Source of the DNA: Lentilactobacillus buchneri
GTDB taxonomy: Bacteria > Bacillota > Bacilli > Lactobacillales > Lactobacillaceae
Assembly: GCF_018314255.1 (NCBI RefSeq)
Contig: NZ_CP073066.1
Span: 1,240,001-1,304,000 of the forward strand
Reading direction: 5' to 3'
Length of the DNA: 64,000 nucleotides
Shown here: positions 10,107 through 17,780 of the stretch, one piece after another
Layout of the letters: each line of letters begins with the position of its first letter
Position numbering within the stretch: position 1 is the stretch's first letter
Program-made: the position numbers and the translations under genes
The notes under the pieces: generated by a model
Database searches by the model: none
What the model was told of the DNA's origin: nothing
What the model saw: only the letters and a program-made list of their open reading frames with translations

Positions 10107-10939
10107 AAAAGAGAATAAAGAAATTACTAGTATTACTATCATTAGTAAGTTTGACGGTAGTACTTTCCGCATGTAGTAACGCACCAATAACCAATCACAG
10201 TACGGGCATTTGGGATGGCTGGGTTGTTTTGAACTTCTCGCGGGCCATCATCTGGCTGTCTAAATTCTTTAGCGACAACTACGGAATGGGAATCATTATC
10301 TTCACCATTCTTGTCCGGATCGTGATTCTGCCATTGATGATTTACCAAACCAGAAGTATGCGTAAGACTCAAGAAGTCCAACCGCAGCTGAAGGCATTGC
10401 AGAAAAAATATTCATCAAGAGATGCAGAAACTGTTCAGAAGCTTCAAGCAGAGCAAAAGAAGCTGTATGCCGAAGCAGGCATTAACCCGCTTGCCGGCTG
10501 CCTGCCATTGATCGTTCAGATGCCAATTCTGTTCGCCTTGTACCAAGCAATTTGGCGAACCCACATTTTGAGAAGTGGAACGTTCTTCTGGCTGCAGCTT
10601 GGTCATCCGGATCCATACTTTGTCTTGCCGATCCTAGCTGCCCTGTTCACCTTCATTTCTTCGTGGCTGGCAATGAAAGGTCAGCCTGAATCTAATTCAA
10701 TGACCACGATGATGACGGTCGGAATGCCATTCTTCATTTTGATTATGGCTATTAGCCTGCCATCAGCCCTGTCACTTTATTGGGTGATCACCAACGCGTT
10801 CCAAGTAGGTCAAACCCTGGTTATCCAAAATCCTTGGAAGATCCGTCGCGAACGTGAAAATAAACAACGCGAAGAGCGTGAGAAACAACGGGCAATTAAA
10901 AAAGCCATTAAACGTGCCAAGAAGAGTAAACGTAAATAA
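10103..10939 (+). CDS. yidC: Membrane protein insertase YidC/Oxa1 (SpoIIIJ type)
   Basis: Inserts and folds proteins in the cytoplasmic membrane, with or without SecYEG. A lipoprotein signal peptide ends at the lipobox LSAC; five hydrophobic segments follow, including the conserved helical hairpin region and PLAGCLPLIVQMPILFALYQ. The C-terminus is a long Lys/Arg tail (REREKQRAIKKAIKRAKKSKRK-like) that can contact ribosomes. The start is TTG, with GAGG upstream inside rnpA. 278 residues is usual for the Gram-positive form. khpB/jag normally follows directly but here is 5.9 kb away. Confidence 0.95.
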   Translation: MKKRIKKLLVLLSLVSLTVVLSACSNAPITNHSTGIWDGWVVLNFSRAIIWLSKFFSDNYGMGIIIFTILVRIVILPLMIYQTRSMRKTQEVQPQLKALQKKYSSRDAETVQKLQAEQKKLYAEAGINPLAGCLPLIVQMPILFALYQAIWRTHILRSGTFFWLQLGHPDPYFVLPILAALFTFISSWLAMKGQPESNSMTTMMTVGMPFFILIMAISLPSALSLYWVITNAFQVGQTLVIQNPWKIRRERENKQREEREKQRAIKKAIKRAKKSKRK

Positions 10940-10945
10940 TTAGCA

Positions 10946-10978
10946 AGCAGCGTGATCATTTGATCACGCTGCTTTTTT
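10946..10978 (+). terminator. Terminator of rpmH-rnpA-yidC
   Basis: AGCAGCGTGATCA (10946-10958) pairs with TGATCACGCTGCT (10961-10973), loop TT, then TTTTTT. Confidence 0.88.
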
Positions 10979-11036
10979 GTTGAACGATCCATATTCAGGT
11001 ACACTAAGGTCAACAGTTAGTTAAAGGAAGTTGACG

Positions 11037-12164
11037 ATGAAAACAATTGTAATTGCGACCGATTCATTTAAAGGCAGTGCCAGCTCACAGGAAGTGGCGG
11101 AGAATTTGCAACGGGGACTTACGGCGGCCAATCCCAGTCTTAAAATCAAAAAAGTACCGCTGGCTGATGGGGGTGAAGGCACCGTAACAGCCATTGTCAA
11201 CGCGACTAAGGGCCACTTAATATCGACGCGGGTGTCTGGACCTACCGGCAGTCAAATCGACGCTAAATGGGGTCAGATTGACGATCAAACGGCAGTGATC
11301 GAAATGGCTGCAGCGGCTGGATACACGCAGGGCCAAACGACAGATGTTGCTGTTCGGTCCACTTATGGTGTAGGGGAACTCATTGAAGCGGCACTGGATC
11401 ACGGCGTCAGCAAAATCCTTCTGGGACTTGGTGGTAGTTCAACCAACGATGGTGGCGTTGGCATGGCTCAGGCTTTGGGTGGTCATTTTTATGATCGAAA
11501 CGGTTATGAGATCTCCCGTGGAATTGGCGGACTCAAAGACCTGGACAAAGTTGATTTGACCCAGATTGATCACCGGATGTCCACAGTTCAAATGATCGGT
11601 CTTTCTGATGTCGAGAATCCACTGACCGGCCAATTGGGTGCTACACGGATATTTGGGCCACAAAAAGGGATTCAAGATGAACAGATTGCGGATTTTGATG
11701 CCCGGCTGCAACGACTGGCGCGACTGACTGCTGCTACTGTGGGGAAGGACCTTTCACAGGTACCAGGAGCTGGAGCAGCTGGCGGTTTGGGATTTGGCGT
11801 CCTGGCCTTTCTAAAAGGCAAGTTAACGTCAGGAATTGATGAAATCATGAAGTTGGTGGACTTAAAGGCGATGCTTTGTGATGCTGATTGGGTCATTACC
11901 GGTGAGGGGCGGATTGACTCACAAACCCTCAGCGGCAAATTGCCAATGGGGGTTGCCAAACTGGCTGATTCGGCCAAAGTTCCGGTAATTGCCGTTGCCG
12001 GGAGTTTGGCCGCCGATATCCAACCATTATACGATCAAGGATTTGACTTGATTGTTTCCACCACGACCCGTCCGCTGACCGTTCAAGAAGCGATTCACCA
12101 AGCTCCTCAATTGATTGAGCAGACTGGTTTTCGAATTGGGAAGCTGATTCAGCTCATCAACTAA
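11037..12164 (+). CDS. glxK: Glycerate kinase, GlxK/GarK type
   Basis: Phosphorylates glycerate with ATP, feeding the lower glycolytic pathway. The GlxK family signature is seen in MKTIVIATDSFKGSASS at the N-terminus, PLADGGEGTV, the glycine loop LGLGGSSTNDGGVGMAQALG, GAGAAGGLGFG and TGEGRIDSQTLSGK. I choose ATG 11037 because GGAAG ends 6 bases before it; a TTG at 11031 is too close to that site. 375 residues is the normal size. It is a single-gene unit between the yidC terminator and a strong bidirectional terminator. Whether the product is 2- or 3-phosphoglycerate cannot be told from the sequence. Confidence 0.93.
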   Translation: MKTIVIATDSFKGSASSQEVAENLQRGLTAANPSLKIKKVPLADGGEGTVTAIVNATKGHLISTRVSGPTGSQIDAKWGQIDDQTAVIEMAAAAGYTQGQTTDVAVRSTYGVGELIEAALDHGVSKILLGLGGSSTNDGGVGMAQALGGHFYDRNGYEISRGIGGLKDLDKVDLTQIDHRMSTVQMIGLSDVENPLTGQLGATRIFGPQKGIQDEQIADFDARLQRLARLTAATVGKDLSQVPGAGAAGGLGFGVLAFLKGKLTSGIDEIMKLVDLKAMLCDADWVITGEGRIDSQTLSGKLPMGVAKLADSAKVPVIAVAGSLAADIQPLYDQGFDLIVSTTTRPLTVQEAIHQAPQLIEQTGFRIGKLIQLIN

Positions 12165-12197
12165 TGAGATCCGGACGTTTGATTTAGCGTCCAAACT

Positions 12198-12252
12198 TAA
12201 AGCGGGGCCAAGGTATCAGTCGAATACACTGATGCCTTGGCCCCGCTTTAAT
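12198..12252. terminator. Bidirectional terminator, glycerate kinase and DJ-1-like gene
   Basis: A 17-bp stem AAAGCGGGGCCAAGG with CCTTGGCCCCGCTTT, extended by ATCAGT/ACTGAT in the loop arm, flanked by A-rich and T-rich ends. It serves the two convergent genes. Confidence 0.85.
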
Positions 12253-12260
12253 ATATTTAT

Positions 12261-12938
12261 TTATTGCACGTTTTCAAGTAATAGCCGAGCGACAGCCCGT
12301 GGTGAGAATGGATTTTGGCCAGTAATCAAGTGACCATCTTGAATGGCATACTCCTTGTAAGCCCGCTTCTTTTTGAATTTACCACCGCGCTTTTCAACTG
12401 CTTGATTATTCAGAAAGGGAACCACTGATTTTTTGCCGGCGATGATTTCCTCTGCAGTTGTGAAACCAGTGATTGACTTGCCGGCAATTAAATAGCGACC
12501 GGCATCGTCCTTAATGTTGAGTAACCCTGCAACTCCGTGACAAACGGAGGTAATGTATCCACCGTTGTCGTAAATTGACAAGGCGATTTGCTGGAGAGCC
12601 CGGTCATTTGGAAAATCCCACATCACTCCGTGGCCGCCAGTGTAGTAGATTGCCAAATAATCGTCGGGATTAATTTCATTTGGCCGCAGTGAGTTGGTCA
12701 ACGCCCGTTTTTGAAAATCCTCAGTTTCATAGAATTTTATGATCGATTCGTTAGTGTATTTCATACTGCGTGGATCAAGTGGCACAAAGCCGCCCTTTGG
12801 ACTGACATAGTCGACGTCAATCCCAGCCTTCTGAATTGTTTCGGCAAATTCAGTTGCTTCCCCCAACCATAAACCGGTGGGATCGTTCGTGCCTTGATAA
12901 CGGGTAACATTCGTTAAAACAATCAATACTTTTTTCAT
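12261..12938 (-). CDS. DJ-1/PfpI-family protein (Hsp31/glyoxalase III-like)
   Basis: 225 residues of the type-1 glutamine-amidotransferase-like fold. The nucleophile elbow is SVCHGVAGLL (Cys about residue 132) and an N-terminal WLGEATEF supplies the conserved glutamate of the Hsp31 subgroup; YYTGGHGVMWDFP is also typical. Such proteins act as glutathione-independent glyoxalases, deglycases or chaperones; the precise activity is not decidable here. It overlaps the ArsR-type regulator upstream by 4 bases (ATGA), so the two form one operon. A reactive-carbonyl stress role is inference. Confidence 0.85.
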   Translation of the reverse strand: MKKVLIVLTNVTRYQGTNDPTGLWLGEATEFAETIQKAGIDVDYVSPKGGFVPLDPRSMKYTNESIIKFYETEDFQKRALTNSLRPNEINPDDYLAIYYTGGHGVMWDFPNDRALQQIALSIYDNGGYITSVCHGVAGLLNIKDDAGRYLIAGKSITGFTTAEEIIAGKKSVVPFLNNQAVEKRGGKFKKKRAYKEYAIQDGHLITGQNPFSPRAVARLLLENVQ

Positions 12939-13273
12939 GATTTGGTCTCCGTTTGATGAATGATTGCTGTGACGTGATCCAGAAGGGTTTTTAGTTCATC
13001 AATTTCCTTGATGTCATGGGACAGGTAGTAGAAGTTCTTGGTTCCTTCACTTCTGACGGCCACTAAATGGGCATCTTTCAAAATTTTCAAATGGTGGGAA
13101 ACTGCCGGTCTCGATAAGCCAGTGACACTGGTAAGTTCAGGAACTTGCAGCCCCTCACAAGAATTGGTTTTTAACAGGGAAATGATAATTGCTTGCCGTT
13201 TTTGGTCCCCTAAAGCAGTTAAGAAACTGCTGACATTGGTAAATTCAGTTTGAATTTGGTGTAAATCAGCCAT
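12935..13273 (-). CDS. ArsR-family winged-helix repressor
   Basis: 112-residue regulator with the ArsR/SmtB winged helix: SFLTALGDQKRQAIIISLL, then the recognition region VTGLSRPAVSHHLKILKDAHLV and the wing VRSEGTKNFYYLS. It has no CVC or similar metal-binding motif; the only cysteine is about residue 39, so it may sense something other than a metal. ATG 13273 is chosen because GAGAGGAACT lies just before it; a start at 13294 has no ribosome site. First gene of a two-gene operon with the DJ-1-like protein, and divergent from the oxidoreductase at 13439. Confidence 0.9.
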   Translation of the reverse strand: MADLHQIQTEFTNVSSFLTALGDQKRQAIIISLLKTNSCEGLQVPELTSVTGLSRPAVSHHLKILKDAHLVAVRSEGTKNFYYLSHDIKEIDELKTLLDHVTAIIHQTETKS

Positions 13274-13294
13274 CGTAAGTTCCTCTCGGTTCAT

Positions 13295-13358
13295 ATTTTT
13301 AAACCATTAAACCATTTTATTTCTCAGCCGTCAACGAATTGGCATTAAACCGTCTTAC
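13295..13358. promoter_or_regulatory. Candidate operator repeats in the divergent intergenic region
   Basis: The short motif TTAAACCA or TAAACCA recurs at about 13299, 13306 and 13410, close to the ArsR gene start and just before the divergent gene. These are candidate binding sites for the ArsR-type regulator; no footprint evidence exists. Confidence 0.3.
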
Positions 13359-13387
13359 TTGACGTCCGCTGAATTGTGATTTATGAT
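13359..13387 (+). promoter_or_regulatory. Sigma-A-type promoter of the oxidoreductase gene
   Basis: TTGACG (13359-13364), 17-bp spacer, TATGAT (13382-13387); about 50 bases before the start codon. Confidence 0.7.
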
Positions 13388-13438
13388 TTGGACACCATTC
13401 GTTCAAAAATTTAAACCAATAAAGTGGAGCTAGTAATA

Positions 13439-14449
13439 ATGACAAAAATGATGAAAGCTGCCCAGATCCAGCATTTTGGGCAGCAGCAATTAGAGATCGC
13501 GGACGTGCCGATTCCAACAATTAGGGATCATGACGTGTTAGTGAAAGTTGCTGCGGCAAGTATTAATCCGATTGATTTAAAGACCCGCGATGGCAAACTT
13601 AAAATGCTGTTGAAGTATTCGATGCCATTGAGATTAGGGAGTGATTTTTCTGGGACAGTTGTTCAGACGGGAACATTGGTGAAGGACTTCAAGGTTGGTG
13701 ATGAGGTATATGGTCGGGTACAGAAGAATCGGATCGGAACTTTTGCCGATTATTTGGCGGTGGATCAGGGTGATATTGCCCTGAAACCGGCCAACTTATC
13801 ACTGGTGGAATCCGCAGCACTGCCGCTGGTTTCGCTGACCAGTTACCAAGCGTTAATTGACTTGATGCACGTTAAGCCTGGAGATAAAGTCTTGATTCAG
13901 GCGGGGTCCGGTGGGATTGGGACAGTTGCGATTCAACTGGCCAAGTCATTGGGAGCCTTTGTGGCAACGACCACCAGCGCAAAGAATACGGGTTTGGTCA
14001 GGCAGTTGGGGGCCGATCAGGTCATCGACTATCATCAAACGGCATTTGAAGATGTCTTGTTTGATTACGATGGCGTGTTTGATACACTGGGTGGTTCACA
14101 ATTAGCTAACGCGTTTCAAGTCGTGAAACCCCGCGGCAAAGTAGTTTCAATTTCGGGTCTGCCAAATCGGGCATTCGCCCAGCAGGCTGGCCTGCCAATG
14201 TGGAAACAACTGGCGTTTTCCCTGGCTACAGCAAAAATGAGGCGACTGCAGCGCCAATTTCAGGTTGGCTATGAGTTTTTATTCATGAAACCTAGTGGGA
14301 CCCAATTGTCCAAGATAACCAAAATGGTCGAACATGGGACCCTTCAGCCGGTCATTGATCGGGTGGTGCCGTTTTCCGATATCCAATCTGCTATGGATTA
14401 CTCCGCAGCCGGCCGGTCCGTTGGAAAGATTGTTATTAAAATGGCTTAA
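13439..14449 (+). CDS. NADP-dependent MDR-family oxidoreductase (quinone reductase-like)
   Basis: 336-residue medium-chain dehydrogenase/reductase of the zinc-independent quinone-oxidoreductase branch. The N-terminal GroES-like domain carries AASINPIDLKTRDG; the Rossmann fold has the AGSGGIGTVAIQLAKSLGA nucleotide loop. The catalytic zinc cysteines of alcohol dehydrogenases are absent. Start ATG 13439 is 9 bases after GGAG; the longer frame from 13424 begins inside that site. Divergent from arsR/DJ-1 and driven by its own promoter. Substrate unknown; reduction of quinones or enals is plausible. Confidence 0.85.
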   Translation: MTKMMKAAQIQHFGQQQLEIADVPIPTIRDHDVLVKVAAASINPIDLKTRDGKLKMLLKYSMPLRLGSDFSGTVVQTGTLVKDFKVGDEVYGRVQKNRIGTFADYLAVDQGDIALKPANLSLVESAALPLVSLTSYQALIDLMHVKPGDKVLIQAGSGGIGTVAIQLAKSLGAFVATTTSAKNTGLVRQLGADQVIDYHQTAFEDVLFDYDGVFDTLGGSQLANAFQVVKPRGKVVSISGLPNRAFAQQAGLPMWKQLAFSLATAKMRRLQRQFQVGYEFLFMKPSGTQLSKITKMVEHGTLQPVIDRVVPFSDIQSAMDYSAAGRSVGKIVIKMA

Positions 14450-14465
14450 CGGGTAGAGTTCAAAC

Positions 14466-14505
14466 AAAAAGACAGCGATGAGATTGTGCTCATGGCTGTC
14501 CTTTT
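14466..14505. terminator. Bidirectional terminator, oxidoreductase and SDR gene
   Basis: AAAAAGACAGC-ATGAG pairs with CTCAT-GCTGTCCTTTT around a short loop, between convergent genes. Confidence 0.7.
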
Positions 14506-14529
14506 AAATTACAATCGTTTTCGATTATC

Positions 14530-15300
14530 CTATTGATATCTCATGCCACCATCCACTAGAATTGATTGGCCGGTGATATAAGCGGCATCAGGGGATGCAA
14601 ACCACGAAACGACTTTGGCAACGTCTTCTGGTGTCGCTTCTCTGCCCAGTGAGATTTCACTGAGGCAGTTTTTTTGTTGTTCAGCGACAGAGATTCCTTT
14701 GATTTCAGCGGTCCGTTTGTCGATGCCGTCTCTTAGAGGTGTTCTGACAATTCCTGGATCGTAAGCGTTAACGGTGATTTGGTCCTTTGCCAATTCCTTC
14801 GAAGCTGCTTGAGTAATTCCCCGAACGCCAAACTTTGAAATCGAATAAGCGCTTTGCAGAGCAGATGCCTCAACACCGGCCAGGGAGGCCGCGTTAACGA
14901 TTCGACCACCGTGACCCTGTTTTTTGAATTGTTCGGCCGCCGCCTGGGTTCCCCAATAAGTTCCTAATAAATTGACATCCAATAATCGCCGGATGTCTTT
15001 TTCCGCGGAATCAACAATTTCGTTGATGAAAGCCACCCCGGCATTATTGACGTACACGGCAAGCTCACCAAGATCGGCAACCGCTTTTTGCACTAATTCA
15101 AAGACCCGTTCGCGGTCAGCCACGTCGATATGATACGATTTGGCAGTGTAGCCGTCGTTAGTCAAGTCTGCGGTTACCTTATCAGCTGTTTCCCCATTGA
15201 TATCTGCGACTGCAATCGCGAACCCATCTTTTGCCAGTCGATGAGCGATGCCTTCTCCGATTCCTTGTCCTGCGCCAGTTACAATTGCTAATTTTGCCAT
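14530..15300 (-). CDS. SDR-family reductase, acetoin/diacetyl reductase-like
   Basis: 256-residue short-chain dehydrogenase/reductase. TGAGQGIGEGIAHRL is the cofactor loop, NNAG is conserved, and the catalytic Ser-Tyr-Lys set is visible in NAASLAGV and YSISKFG. The overall pattern, with VDGGMRYQ at the C-terminus, resembles the acetoin (diacetyl) reductase/2,3-butanediol dehydrogenase group, but SDR substrate assignment from sequence is weak. GGGGTGG lies just before ATG 15300. The gene sits behind a full T-box leader, which is unusual for an SDR. Confidence 0.87.
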   Translation of the reverse strand: MAKLAIVTGAGQGIGEGIAHRLAKDGFAIAVADINGETADKVTADLTNDGYTAKSYHIDVADRERVFELVQKAVADLGELAVYVNNAGVAFINEIVDSAEKDIRRLLDVNLLGTYWGTQAAAEQFKKQGHGGRIVNAASLAGVEASALQSAYSISKFGVRGITQAASKELAKDQITVNAYDPGIVRTPLRDGIDKRTAEIKGISVAEQQKNCLSEISLGREATPEDVAKVVSWFASPDAAYITGQSILVDGGMRYQ

Positions 15301-15340
15301 GATTGCCACCCCAAATTTATAATTTTTTATTCATTAAATG

Positions 15341-15600
15341 AAAAAACGCTTCTGCAGCCAATGCTGCAGAAGCGAATAACACTTTACCATTCTGATTTAT
15401 TTGACGATTACTCGTCAAACCTTGATAACCATCGAAAGTCGATGGTGTGTCTGCTAACGGGGACTCATCCGTCTGCTGCTCGTTATTGACTCACAACAAC
15501 CAATCATCGGCCATCTTCATTTAAGTTGAATATTGGCTTCCATCAGCGCCAACTCTCTGATAGACAACTTCAAACTACTCACCGATTCATTTTGTTTAAC
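15341..15600 (-). ncRNA. T-box leader before the SDR gene (specifier ATG, probable tRNA-Met)
   Basis: On the minus strand: Stem I with the GAGTAG loop-E bulge, the AGAGAGTTGGCG and GATGGAAGCC pattern, a specifier loop at 15512-15514, a T-box bulge AGAATGGTAAAGTG (15393-15380), and a strong terminator (stem 15347-15358/15363-15374 with T6). Aligning the specifier loop with the Trp and Val T-boxes in this window places ATG in the codon slot: AA-R-NNN-R-CC. TGGT in the bulge fits a tRNA with discriminator A. GAT (Asp) is the alternative register. Confidence 0.85.
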
Positions 15601-15623
15601 AAATTATCATTTAATTAAAATTG

Positions 15624-15652
15624 AATATAGCGCTGTTTTTTTTATTTGTCAA
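15624..15652 (-). promoter_or_regulatory. Promoter of the SDR T-box transcript
   Basis: Minus strand TTGACA (15652-15647), 17-bp spacer, TATATT (15629-15624). Confidence 0.75.
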
Positions 15653-15662
15653 ACCATTTTGA

Positions 15663-16616
15663 TTAATCTGCCGAATGCGGATTGTCTTTTTGACTGACCG
15701 GATAGCTCATCACATCGGCATCGAGAATATCGTATTTCTCCATCAAATTGTGTTCAACTTTTTCACCAATTGCATAGGCTGTTTTTAAATCGGTGTCATC
15801 ATCCAGATAGATGCCGATTTTCATGACAATTTGATCTCCGAGCCACCGTGGCTCAATCCCTTCAATTCCGAGGACCCCAGGGATGGCACTAATGGTCTCA
15901 CTATAACGTTGAATATCTTTTGGATCAAAACCTTCACTCAATCTCATAATGGTTGTTCTAAAAATACTAATTGATGAGTGGAGAATCAGGCAGCCGACAA
16001 TCAAAGTTGCCACTCCATCCAGCCATTGGGCCCCCAGGTAGGCACCGCCAATGGAAAGAAATGTTCCAAAGCTGGTCCAGGCATCACTTTTAAGGTCTTG
16101 TCCGGAGGCGGTGAGAGCTTGATTTTTCAGCTGAATACCCTTGGTTTTATTGAACCGGGCCAAGATGCCAATGATCATGGCTGCAATGATGCTGACGCCC
16201 AGCGACCAGTCATTCGGTCGAATGGTGTGACCAGCCAGGAATCGCTGGACAGCAAAAACGCCGTCAACAAAAATTTGGATACTGACTGCAAACATGATTG
16301 TCGCAGATAAAAGTGCGGCAATATTTTCATACTGCCAGTGGCCCATCACGTGATTGGAGTCCGGTGGGCGCTTGGACATTTTCAGGCCAATGATTAAAAT
16401 AGCTGCACCACAAACACCGGTGAGGTTATTCAGCCCATCGGCAATCAAAACGGTAATTTGTGCCAAATACCCAATGATCAGTTCGGCAACCATGATGGCC
16501 GAGTAGGCACTCAGGTTGACCCAGGTGATCTGCGAGGCTTCCTGAAGCTTGCTAAGTCGGTGCTGACGGTCGATTTGAATGTTTCGGCCGGCGTCATATT
16601 GATTTGTGTTTGCCAT
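15663..16616 (-). CDS. Cation diffusion facilitator (CDF) family transporter
   Basis: 317-residue membrane protein expected to export divalent metal ions (Zn, Mn, Fe or Co) in exchange for protons. Four to six hydrophobic segments precede a cytoplasmic C-terminal domain. The metal-site motifs are LIADGLNNLTG (an Asn replaces the second Asp of the usual HxxxD/DxxxD pattern) in helix 2 and SDAWTSFGTFLSIGGA in helix 5. Start ATG 16616 follows GGGAAG by 7 bases. It is transcribed alone between the SDR leader and khpB. Its substrate is not determinable. Confidence 0.88.
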   Translation of the reverse strand: MANTNQYDAGRNIQIDRQHRLSKLQEASQITWVNLSAYSAIMVAELIIGYLAQITVLIADGLNNLTGVCGAAILIIGLKMSKRPPDSNHVMGHWQYENIAALLSATIMFAVSIQIFVDGVFAVQRFLAGHTIRPNDWSLGVSIIAAMIIGILARFNKTKGIQLKNQALTASGQDLKSDAWTSFGTFLSIGGAYLGAQWLDGVATLIVGCLILHSSISIFRTTIMRLSEGFDPKDIQRYSETISAIPGVLGIEGIEPRWLGDQIVMKIGIYLDDDTDLKTAYAIGEKVEHNLMEKYDILDADVMSYPVSQKDNPHSAD

Positions 16617-16871
16617 TTTATCACTTCCCAAATCGAAAACCTAAAGCAGCCGTCACTATAGATTGATGTCGATTCAGACGAAACCATCTTTCTTAAAAAA
16701 GCTACTACACCCCATTATATCGACTTTGTAGTGAGATGGTAGTTTGATGCTTTGAAATGTGACAAATCATTTAAAGTTTGCGTTTAGTTTCCGTTTTTCG
16801 CAACAAACCGTTTAATAATGCGCGTTTTTATGCTATTATTAACCAGTTAATTCAAATAAAGGGAGTTCATT

Positions 16872-17582
16872 ATGACAATTTACTCTGGAAAAACCATCCA
16901 AGACGCCGTAGAACAGGGTTTAACCGCACTATCACTCACTTCGGACCAAGTTGAAGTTACCGTTATTCAACAACCTAAGAATGGATTTTTAGGTTTCGGT
17001 CGCAAACTTGCACAGGTTGAACTTGTCAGTAAAACTAACACTAAACAACAGACAAACCTTAATAAATCAACTAATCAGCCGGTTTCAGAATCAAAACAGC
17101 ATGAGGAAGAAACTGAAAACGCCGTTGACATTGAAGAAGTTTCCCAAAAACTTGCCAACTATTTGAACGATGTTTTAGAAGCAATGGGCTTCTCGTTCAA
17201 ATTGAAGCTCGATTTAAAGAATCGGCATTCAATCTATATTGACATTGATACTGACCAGGAGAGCCGCTTAATCGGCCGTCATGGCCGCACGATTAATGCG
17301 CTCCAAAACTTGTCACAGATTTTTATTAATCGACTGGGTGCCAACAACGTTACCGTTGAGTTGGATACCGCAAACTACCGTTCCAGAAGAAGCGAGTCGC
17401 TGGTTCAACTGGCCGATAAGACTGCTCGGAATGCCATTGCCAACGGCAAGCCAGTCTACTTGAACCCAATGCCGGCATTTGAACGCAAACAAATTCATAA
17501 TGCTTTGGCTGACAATGATCACGTGATGACGTATTCAACCGGCAAAGAACCTCATCGTGTCATTGTCGTTGCACCAAAATAG
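16872..17582 (+). CDS. khpB: RNA-binding protein KhpB/Jag (EloR)
   Basis: 236-residue regulator of cell elongation and RNA metabolism in Gram-positives. Domains in order: N-terminal Jag_N (KTIQDAVEQGLTALSL, FLGFGRKLAQVEL), a polar linker of about 60 residues, a KH domain with DTDQESRLIGRHGRTINALQ, and an R3H domain with RNAIANGKPVYLNPMPAFERKQIHNAL. AAAGGGAG lies before the ATG. In most Firmicutes it follows yidC directly; here a 5.9-kb accessory island separates them, so it needs its own promoter (TATTAT at about 16834 is a candidate -10). Confidence 0.95.
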   Translation: MTIYSGKTIQDAVEQGLTALSLTSDQVEVTVIQQPKNGFLGFGRKLAQVELVSKTNTKQQTNLNKSTNQPVSESKQHEEETENAVDIEEVSQKLANYLNDVLEAMGFSFKLKLDLKNRHSIYIDIDTDQESRLIGRHGRTINALQNLSQIFINRLGANNVTVELDTANYRSRRSESLVQLADKTARNAIANGKPVYLNPMPAFERKQIHNALADNDHVMTYSTGKEPHRVIVVAPK

Positions 17583-17595
17583 TTCTCAAAATCAA

Positions 17596-17624
17596 TTGAC
17601 AAATGCATTGCTTTAAAATATTAT
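17596..17624 (+). promoter_or_regulatory. Strong sigma-A-type promoter upstream of mnmE
   Basis: TTGACA (17596-17601), 17-bp spacer, TATTAT (17619-17624). Transcription would start near 17631, giving a leader of about 150 bases before mnmE. Confidence 0.8.
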
Positions 17625-17662
17625 GTAGGTAATCATTCTTATCTTAACTAGGTAAAGTAGTC

Positions 17663-17712
17663 AAAGTGCTTTATCCATGCTATCTTTTTTGGCATGGAGT
17701 GGCGCTTTTTTT
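17663..17712 (+). terminator. Terminator-like hairpin inside the mnmE leader
   Basis: AAAGTGC (17663-17669) pairs with GCGCTTT (17702-17708) and CCATGC (17675-17680) with GCATGG (17692-17697), followed by T7. It lies downstream of the mnmE promoter, so it would end a short RNA of about 80 bases or act as an attenuator. Confidence 0.55.
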
Positions 17713-17780
17713 GTGCTTTTAGATAAGTTTTGTGGTTAAATTAGAACACTATTCAATTATTCGTGGAGGGAAGCTTAATC

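Noticed and set aside
15341..15600. A GAT (Asp) specifier for the SDR T-box
   Set aside because: It fits a simple GAA-NNN reading, but alignment with the Trp and Val leaders in this window shifts the codon slot by one base to ATG. Kept as an alternative only.
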